NCBI GenBank assembly: GCA_002702575.1
Contig: PAAJ01000006.1
Span: forward strand, 62,001-126,000
Direction: 5' to 3'
DNA: 64,000 bases
Source: Phycisphaerae bacterium
GTDB taxonomy: Bacteria; Planctomycetota; Phycisphaerae; Phycisphaerales; SM1A02
The notes beneath the pieces are model-generated. The model did no database searches and was not told where the DNA came from. It saw only the letters and a program-made list of their open reading frames with translations. Of this stretch, positions 56,701-64,000 are shown piece by piece (the first letter of the stretch is position 1; each line of letters starts with the position of its first letter). The translations under genes and the position numbers were made by a program.

Positions 56701-58081
56701 ACTCGCGATGCTGCCCAAGTACACCGAGGAGTCCGGTGTACGTGCTGGCACCACCGGCTGGACACTCAGCCTGGTCGTCGTATCGGTCGATGATCTTCTC
56801 GCATTCAACGATCCAAGCTCGGTCATCGTCGATGACAACGCCATCGCCATCGAAGTGGTTGATCTGACGGGTGACGGTGCCGAGGAGATCTGTCTGATCT
56901 TCGATGGATCACCTGGAACACTTGTCATCTTCGAAAATGATGGAGCAGGCGGCATCACTCAGCAGGTCATCGTGAATACCGGCAACACGCCGGTCGACAT
57001 CACCTCGGGTGATTTCGACGGAGATGGAACATTCGATCTTGCAGTAGCCAATTCCGCAGATGAGAACGTCAGGATCTACTACAACGAAGACAGCGACATC
57101 ACGAATGGTTTCACGACACTGGATGTCGCGATTGCAAGAACGCCGACCTGTCTTGCAGGAATCGACTACAACTCCGACAGTCTTCGTGATCTCGTCATCG
57201 GTGTCACGGATGATGATGCCGATGGCAATGGCGACTGGCTCTTCTACGAAGCCACCATCGCCATGCGAGCTGGTGGATTCAACCCCGGCGGCGGCATTGC
57301 CACCAATGGCACGCCCCTCGGCGTCGACCCCAGTGAGGAGGAGGACCAGAAAGAGGGCCTGCCGTTCTCTGGAAGGAAATCCAACGGCAGAGCGGATGTC
57401 GCCCGGTTCACCGGTGCCACCAATCTCACGCCTGTCATCGAACTCGATGAATACATCGTGGGTGCCGATCCGGCTGGAATCGTCAATACCGATCTGAACG
57501 GTGACGGATTGATGGATGTGGCGGTCACAAGCAGAACGAATGGAACGATTGCGATTCTGATCCAGGATGTTGCGTCACCAGGTGATTTTCTTGGTCCCAC
57601 CTACATCGCCATCGGAACCGATCCGATGCAGATGACCGCAATCGATTTCAACCTCGATGGCAACAATGACCTCGCCGCCATCACGACAGACGATGATGGT
57701 TTCAGGGTCGTTCGAGTCCTTCAGAACAACGGCAATCTGACCTTCACCAGTATTGATGTCGGCAAGGGCGAGTCACCCATCCTTGTGGATTCCGGTGATA
57801 TTGACGGAAACGGAAGCCGTGAACTGGTCACCATCGGGGACTCCGCCGCACTTCGAAGTGGAGGAACCGAGCCATTGATGTCGGTCCGTGAGGCGGAATC
57901 CAATTGCAACTGCGATGGCGATGCCAATTGCGATTTGAACGTGAACATCGACGATCTTCTTGGAATCCTCGCGGAATATGGTTGTGTTTCCAGATGCAGC
58001 TACGACATCAATCAGGATGGTGTCACCGATGTCGACGACATTCTCATCGTGATCGGCAACTGGGGTCCGTGCTCAAGCTGA
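53711..58081 (+). CDS. Giant secreted FG-GAP protein 2 with dockerin-like tail
   Basis: A 1456-residue paralogue of the 46115 protein. Signal peptide MSAALIGALSISLLGGSA starts at 53711, preceded by GGAG. FG-GAP repeats (VGIPGDNKVVI, FGYSIDLNGNEMLIGAPGG and others) fill about residues 20-790; a beta-solenoid-like linker follows; and residues of about 1050-1380 form a VCBS propeller closely matching paralogue 1 (FENDGAGGITQQ, PVDITSGDFDGDG, GTPLGVDPSEEEDQKE). The end has the two Ca-loop motifs (DANCDLNVNIDD, DINQDGVTDVDD) and NWGPC. The LNR-like cysteine module is absent. No enzyme domain is visible. Confidence 0.85.
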   Translation: MSAALIGALSISLLGGSADIQPPSGATPGFGSSIDASGSHLIIGTSTGNGGKGHVAIYDQADTATPVWTLDVAGFGSDAAAGTAVAIEGPWAVVGIPGDNKVVILHFDADAPTPQWTEHEWLFPPPGITEFGYSIDLNGNEMLIGAPGGDEGVGAWVLEDYTFPDGSTQVLWNSYGFIGTPLPPGSRWGHSVTIESSIGFVGSPNDNDGSGRIHLVFLSGGWIDIGYDLTTEIPWTSGQIGWDVMCRNGQLYVSAPSYGLNEASGIVWVLRNLEQEDGSFAWALNNYLTPPSDVLLSQFGYSIFTNASRVGISAPQADGKGAVFIYDCSVKDPLFPNFPYLGKSSPASLTNDSEYGTGLFIGANDIIAGAPGSDVYGDDSGRVLIDNLDSIEPPSNFQVPYDNSTPLLAFEGFAPSSITSSGSRVVLGIPHVNSGQGIVQLIENQKGSWNIDGVLMNDKASSANLYGHDVSQHENILAVGAPGTNGSGAVYIYKQSGQGYGFEAKLFAPRASNTAFGYSVDVYRDEEGRAYVAVGGPGINLDTGQITNPGHCYVYRADASDYSSWSLILSCISHEPKSLLGIDVDIEQMDNGLVMAAGEPSFLDGKGSVRMFSGSDTAESWSELPSLSGEVAGSQLGYSIGLKGRYLVTGAPGSTVNAPQGAAYVVALVDGGLSEWHVLTPAAGDTLDSFGQSVSITRDEEFYRVAASITGFNGGPNSSGVWSGSAADVFMGQIVEGGYINSLDYQCRAVNPEVTHGLGSKVAFHDSSLFMINNRQDAQALGSVAKGVSVYEGAQTCYWMAGDGGDTNQDSNWSRTPQDGDTLVFSLLGTTRYLVNMVGIVNGRLEFLYDKAILIVQEEAAKLKSIMVGSNAAVESASIIIGGGLVEVEEAVQIGGDAQDMAGSLYLAVDGRLDCDTITQSSTGQMGYGISSMTSPSQWVIDTNNIEINGSLRVQILAALADTLTVKDSFHFIRSSTLPPESQNRFDVIVLPALPNGLAMLPKYTEESGVRAGTTGWTLSLVVVSVDDLLAFNDPSSVIVDDNAIAIEVVDLTGDGAEEICLIFDGSPGTLVIFENDGAGGITQQVIVNTGNTPVDITSGDFDGDGTFDLAVANSADENVRIYYNEDSDITNGFTTLDVAIARTPTCLAGIDYNSDSLRDLVIGVTDDDADGNGDWLFYEATIAMRAGGFNPGGGIATNGTPLGVDPSEEEDQKEGLPFSGRKSNGRADVARFTGATNLTPVIELDEYIVGADPAGIVNTDLNGDGLMDVAVTSRTNGTIAILIQDVASPGDFLGPTYIAIGTDPMQMTAIDFNLDGNNDLAAITTDDDGFRVVRVLQNNGNLTFTSIDVGKGESPILVDSGDIDGNGSRELVTIGDSAALRSGGTEPLMSVREAESNCNCDGDANCDLNVNIDDLLGILAEYGCVSRCSYDINQDGVTDVDDILIVIGNWGPCSS

Positions 58082-58103
58082 ATCGGAAGATTGAACACCC
58101 GGT

Positions 58104-59587
<1,484 letters not shown>

Positions 59588-59588
<1 letters not shown>

Positions 59589-62287
59589 CAGTCGATATAC
59601 ATGAAGGCATTCAGGTTGAGCATACCCAGACAGGTGTAGTGCATCGCCTCTTCTCTGGAAAGTCCTTCGGATTCCAGGTCGGAAAGCATCTCAAGGCATG
59701 TTGAAACGTCCTCCTCATGGGCCGGACGCTGGGTAGCCAGTGCGAGCCCCCTTCGAATCATGGCTTCCGGATCACCGTTCATTTCCTTCTGGAGCCGTTC
59801 AAACAACCGAGCCGCCTGTTGATTCAACTCGTCACTGTTGAGCATCGTGAGCGCCTGGGTCGGCACCGTGGTGTTGAAACGAACAGGACAGGCTGAATCG
59901 CTGTCGGCCATATCGAAGGATTCCAGCAAGGGCATCTTCAGTGACCGTTTCAGATGGACGTAGAGCGTCCGTCGAGCAGCCTCTTCCTTGGAAGATCTTC
60001 CCCATGCCTGATCAGGCCGGGATGCGGTTGCCAGGACTTCATCGGGAAGAGATGGATAGATACTGGGGCCACCAAGAGTTCTGTTGATGGTGCCATTGAC
60101 GGACAGCAGCGAGTCTCGAAGTTCCTCCGCGGTCAACCGCCTCATGTCGAATCGTGAGAACAGGTCGTTCATCGGATCGGCCTGCAACGCCTCTGTGGAT
60201 GGCGTGGATGCCATCCGATACGTCGCAGAGTTCATGATCAGACGATGCATGTCCTTCAGATGCCAATCACGCTCCATCACTTCAACAGCCAGCCAGTCCA
60301 GCAGCCTAGGATGCGTCGGAGGCAGACCAAGGACCCCGAATTCATCCGGCGTCCGAACGATTCCACGACCAAAGTGATGCTGCCAGAGACGATTGACCAG
60401 AACACGGCTGGTCCGGACATTGGCTGGATCCATGATCCATCCTGCCAACGCCAGTCGTCGTCCTGTTGAATCGTTGTGAATCGTCGGATTCACAGACAAC
60501 GACTCGCCACCGAGGAATTCCGGAACACCTGGTTGAACCAGCTCGGCTGGTGCATGGGGGTTTCCCCGAGGGAGCCGATGGGTGGCTGGTGCTTCGATAC
60601 CGACTTCGATCGCCGCGAGGACTTCTGCTGTTTCCGAAGCAGGGCGTGACAACTGAAGCCTCTGATCACAGATCTCATCAAAGCGATCAACCGTGGGTTC
60701 ATCGAGATGTTGTTCGACCAGTCGCCTTGCATGCTCTCCATAACCGGAGGTCTCATGCAGTGCCAGGATTTCCCGTGGAGAGAGCACTCGGTCATGGATT
60801 CGTACTTCATCAATCGCGCCAGGAAACGGATTGCCACCGGGATGCATTCGACCGACTGCAAGGACATCGGGCGTCGTCAGGGATTGGGTGCCACCGGTCT
60901 TCTCATCAACCAGCTCACCGTCGACCCACAACTGGATTCGACCGGTATCCCGATCTCTTGTCATGGAGGCGACATGCCATTCACCCAAAGACAATCCAGG
61001 TGGTGATGCCATGAAGGTTTCGGGTTTTCCAACACCTGCCGTGACACGGCCATTGCTGTACCACGACATCCCGAAATCATCGACGATTCCAGGAACTTCG
61101 CCATCCACCAGTCCTGAACCCAGGAACCAACGTGGCGGACCATCTCCCCGACCATCCTCATCGGGACGAAAGGCAATCGTCAGCGTGAAGTCATCTTGAA
61201 CAGGACGTGGAATGGTCATCGAATCTTCCACAGTTCGAATCAGCAACGCATGGCCTCGATGACCGACCTCACAGATTTCCGGATCTCCCTCGAAGTCGAG
61301 ATGTGTGACCAGTCCGTGACTTGGCAATTCAAGAACGTCATCCAGATCCGCCGTGGCATCCTGACCATTCTTGCGGCTGACCGCCTGCCGAGTGATTGAT
61401 TCGGTTTCACGTCGAAGACGTTCCCGTTCCGTGACCCAGTCCTCAACAGCGGAATGATCCTCGTGGCCGAAGTCGAGTGGAAGCTGTCGGACATAGTGAG
61501 ATGGAATGACTGCATTCCCGTATCCGACTCGATACGGCTTCAACCCTCTGAAAAACGACAGCATCCTGTAGTAGTCGGCCTGAGGAATGGGATCACGCTT
61601 GTGGTCATGGCACCGGACACAGCCCATGGAAATCGCCATCGTTGCTCTGCATGTCGTATCCAGCATGCCGTCCAGATCGTCATAGATTGCCGTTTCTGGA
61701 TCTGTTGGTTCGTCATCACGGATACCCAGATGCAGATATCCAGTCGCCACCATCGTCGAGAAGTCGCGATCAGGCACCTCATCCCCGGCAAGCTGAAGCG
61801 TAATGAACCGGTCGTAGGGCATGTCGTCGTTGAAGGCATCGACGACCCAGTCACGGTATCGCCAGGCACCTGGTTTGATGCGATCTCTTTCGTAACCATC
61901 CGTCTCAGCCCATCGGACACGATCCAGCCAGTGCCGCCCCCACTTCACTCCATACTGTGGAGAATCCAGAAGTGATTCAATGAGCCGCTCGTAGGCATCG
62001 GGGTCATCATTTGCAGCAAATGCCTCGACTGCTTCCGGATTCGGAGGGAGTCCCGTGAGGTTGTAGGTTGCGCGACGAATCAATGTCCTGCGGTCAGCCT
62101 CGGGCGAAGGTGTCAGGCCCTCAGCCTCAAGACGAGCAAGAATGAAGTGGTCGATGTCATTACGGCACCACGAGTCGGCCTTCACGGCGGGTGGTTCATC
62201 CCTGGAAATCGGTTGATCCGCCCACCAGTCTGAAGATCCGCTGAAAGACAGGGCAATCAATGTGATGACTTCGATGGGAGGCAGCAT
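59588..62287 (-). CDS. DUF1549/DUF1553 protein with LamG-like insert
   Basis: An 899-residue exported protein. A signal-like segment (VITLIALSFSG) is followed by the DUF1549 domain (DHFILARLEAEGL, RRATYNLTGLPP, CVRCHDHKRDP with a CxxCH). At about residues 330-530 lies a concanavalin/LamG-like domain (LDFEGDP, DDFTLTIAFRPDE, WHVASMTRDRDTG, IDEVRIHDRVLS). The rest is DUF1553 (RVLVNRLWQHHFGRGIVRTPDEFG, RRLTAEELRDSLL). The usual N-terminal cytochrome PSCyt1 domain is missing. The start at 62287 is preferred over 62329. Together with DUF1501 it forms the common planctomycete pair. Confidence 0.92.
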
Positions 62288-62355
62288 CACGCCAGTGTAA
62301 TCGGACGAGAAGACTTCTCGGGCACCCAATCCCCTCTATTGAGATCCTGAGCACA

Positions 62356-64000
62356 TCAGCTCATGGGACAGACCTGTGGCCTGGTCGGGATCTTCTGATC
62401 GTGATCGCCGGGTGTGTTGATCTCTTCATTCAGAATGGCGTCTCGGATTTCACGGATATTCCTGGAATGCCTGTGGGTATCGCCGACAAGCATTCGGAGG
62501 GTGTCCAGTGCGGATTGAGCCAGGCTCAGCGCTTCGTCATGATCTCCGGTCAACCAGAGCTTGTGGGCGAGATTGCCCTTGGTCACCTGGACCATGACAC
62601 TGTCGGGTCCATGAAGATCGATCTGATCCTCCAGAATCTTCTGGAGCGATTCTCTTGCCTGGTGATGGTTGCCACGCAATGACTGAACATGCGCGAGATC
62701 GCACTGTGCGAGCAACTTCGTACCAAGCCCCATTGAAGCGACCATGTCAGTGGAACGTTCGATGAGAAGCTCAAGATAGGACTCCGACTCGTCGTATCGA
62801 CCCTGGTTTCCACACGCTTTCGCGATCATGTGGATGATCGCTGTCGTGTGTTCGTGGGATTCGCCCATGATCGATTCATGCAGTGGCAATGTCTTTTTCA
62901 GGTACTGCTCGGATTTTTCCGGCTGTTCGAGCTTCAGAAAGACCGTTCCGGCAAGTCTGTAGGAGTCCATTGTCTTGACATGTCTTTCACCAAGATGAGA
63001 CTCGAAGATCATGACTGCCGATTCCATGTCGCTGATGACATCTCCAGAAAACTCTTCCGGCATGTCGGATATCAGAAGCAGCTCCTTGGCACGCTGGATC
63101 GTCTTCAATTGAAGACGCGCACGAAGGAGTGGCTGGTCAGACATGTGCTTTCGAATCTTGTCCAGCGTTGAACCCATCAGGTCCATGCTCAGATACCGAT
63201 GTACTGCCGTGGAGACTTCCGGTGCACTGACATCACTGGAACATTCGTCATCCTTGTTGAGACCATTGACAGAGTGACCGTGGCAGAGTGCGTCCTTGAG
63301 GGATCGCCGCAGATTCTTGCGGTCCATGTCTTCGATGCTGTCTTCGATGAAAGCCGTCAATCGGCTCGCTTCAATAGCCTTCAGATGGGCCTCGACTCCG
63401 GCGTCGCGGGCTTCCCAGGCAAGTGCCCCGGTCCCGGTCACACCGATCATGAGAATGAGCGAGGCTGCAATGGCAGCCCGTCGTCGTTGCATGAACAATC
63501 TGATTCGATAGGACAGTCGCTGAGGTCCAGCCTCCAATGGAAGACCTGAGAGCCATCTTCGAACATCATTTCCAAGTGATTCGGCGGAGACATAGCGATC
63601 TCTTCGAGACTTTCTGATCGCCATCAACGGTATCCAGTCGAGATCCCGGCGAAGCGTCGTGATCAGAGCCGAAGATCGGATGTTTCGAAGAGAAGCAATG
63701 AAATCAACTGATTTGGTTGATGCCTTGGACAGAAGTGAGCTTGGCCGAGGTGGTTCATCCTCCTGGATGGCGGTCAACAGCTTCGAATAATCCTGTGCTG
63801 ATCCGGTTTCACGTTCAAACGGCAGCTTGCCTGCAATCAGCTCATAGAGCACCACACCAAGTGAATAGACATCACTTCGTGTATCGATTCCAAGCGCCGT
63901 CCCACTGGCTTGTTCAGGACTCATGTACTCGGGTGTTCCGACGAACTGGCCGATACTGGTGACGAACGAATTTCTGGTCAATGGTGCATGCAGAGCCTTG
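62356..64000 (-). CDS. Ser/Thr protein kinase, N-terminal part outside window
   Basis: The reading frame is open to the window edge, with 547 residues visible. It starts at KALHAPLTRNSF, the segment just after DFG, then FVGTPEYMSPEQA, SDVYSLGVVLYEL and the C-lobe through RDRYVSAESLGNDVRRWLSG. A membrane helix (AAIAASLILMIGVTGTGALAW) follows, then a tetratricopeptide-like extracytoplasmic part (YRLAGTVFLKLEQPEKSEQYLKKTLPLHE). The catalytic HRD and DFG are beyond the edge. The architecture parallels the kinase at 50855-53470. Confidence 0.9.
   Translation of the reverse strand, partial: KALHAPLTRNSFVTSIGQFVGTPEYMSPEQASGTALGIDTRSDVYSLGVVLYELIAGKLPFERETGSAQDYSKLLTAIQEDEPPRPSSLLSKASTKSVDFIASLRNIRSSALITTLRRDLDWIPLMAIRKSRRDRYVSAESLGNDVRRWLSGLPLEAGPQRLSYRIRLFMQRRRAAIAASLILMIGVTGTGALAWEARDAGVEAHLKAIEASRLTAFIEDSIEDMDRKNLRRSLKDALCHGHSVNGLNKDDECSSDVSAPEVSTAVHRYLSMDLMGSTLDKIRKHMSDQPLLRARLQLKTIQRAKELLLISDMPEEFSGDVISDMESAVMIFESHLGERHVKTMDSYRLAGTVFLKLEQPEKSEQYLKKTLPLHESIMGESHEHTTAIIHMIAKACGNQGRYDESESYLELLIERSTDMVASMGLGTKLLAQCDLAHVQSLRGNHHQARESLQKILEDQIDLHGPDSVMVQVTKGNLAHKLWLTGDHDEALSLAQSALDTLRMLVGDTHRHSRNIREIRDAILNEEINTPGDHDQKIPTRPQVCPMS

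Overview
The window is a dense bacterial chromosome segment of moderately high GC, most likely from a marine planctomycete of the Phycisphaerae/Phycisphaerales type. The evidence is the combination of two formylglycine sulfatases, a DUF1501/DUF1553-type pair, two very large secreted FG-GAP proteins ending in a planctomycete-style dockerin-like Ca-binding tail, Pkn-type Ser/Thr kinases with long helical C-termini, ResB/CcsA (system II) cytochrome c maturation and a nickel superoxide dismutase. No phage, transposon, integron or CRISPR array was seen.

Layout. 1-4.6 kb: partial tRNA-Leu, sulfatase plus lipoprotein (+), then a sulfatase plus a CxxCH-bearing toroid protein (-). 4.6-10.6 kb (+): L-2-hydroxyglutarate oxidase, secreted prolyl-oligopeptidase-like esterase, membrane-tethered FMN glutamate-synthase-like protein, and exported NiSOD. 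10.7-18.5 kb (-): a complete phosphate module phoB-phoR-pstS-pstC-pstA-pstB-phoU, followed by tRNA-Cys. 18.8-28.4 kb: a duplicated-domain secreted protein, cyclophilin, gatB, GH57, pyrE, a YbhN-type membrane protein coupled to a large secreted repeat protein, and another secreted protein. 28.4-32.4 kb (+): an oligopeptide-type binding protein and a single permease, then an alpha/beta hydrolase. 32.4-40.6 kb (-): addB-addA, a 2-hydroxyacid dehydrogenase and enolase. 40.64-40.98 kb: a gene-free stretch holding a candidate structured RNA with its own intrinsic terminator. 41-45.7 kb (-): resB-ccsA plus an orotate-PRT-like protein. 46.1-58.1 kb: two giant paralogous secreted proteins (+) flanking an opposite-strand Ser/Thr kinase. 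58.1-62.3 kb (-): DUF1549/DUF1553 (with LamG insert) plus DUF1501. 62.4 kb to the edge (-): a second kinase cut by the window end.

Most worth attention: (1) the two giant proteins share not only architecture but the same promoter layout (TTGAG[C/T], 16-bp spacer, CATAAT) and a GATTCC...GGAATC hairpin directly before the ribosome binding site, which points to a co-regulated pair; (2) a NiSOD whose signal peptidase site (A-R-A before H-C) would itself expose the nickel-hook histidine, with a 9-His loop; (3) the candidate ncRNA at about 40.75-40.97 kb; (4) an enlarged PstA and a candidate PHO box of GTTCA-type 11-bp repeats upstream of phoB. Genes are packed with many stop/start overlaps (TGATG, ATGA, GTGA), so translational coupling is widespread. 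All family assignments come from reading motifs by eye; no database search was run.
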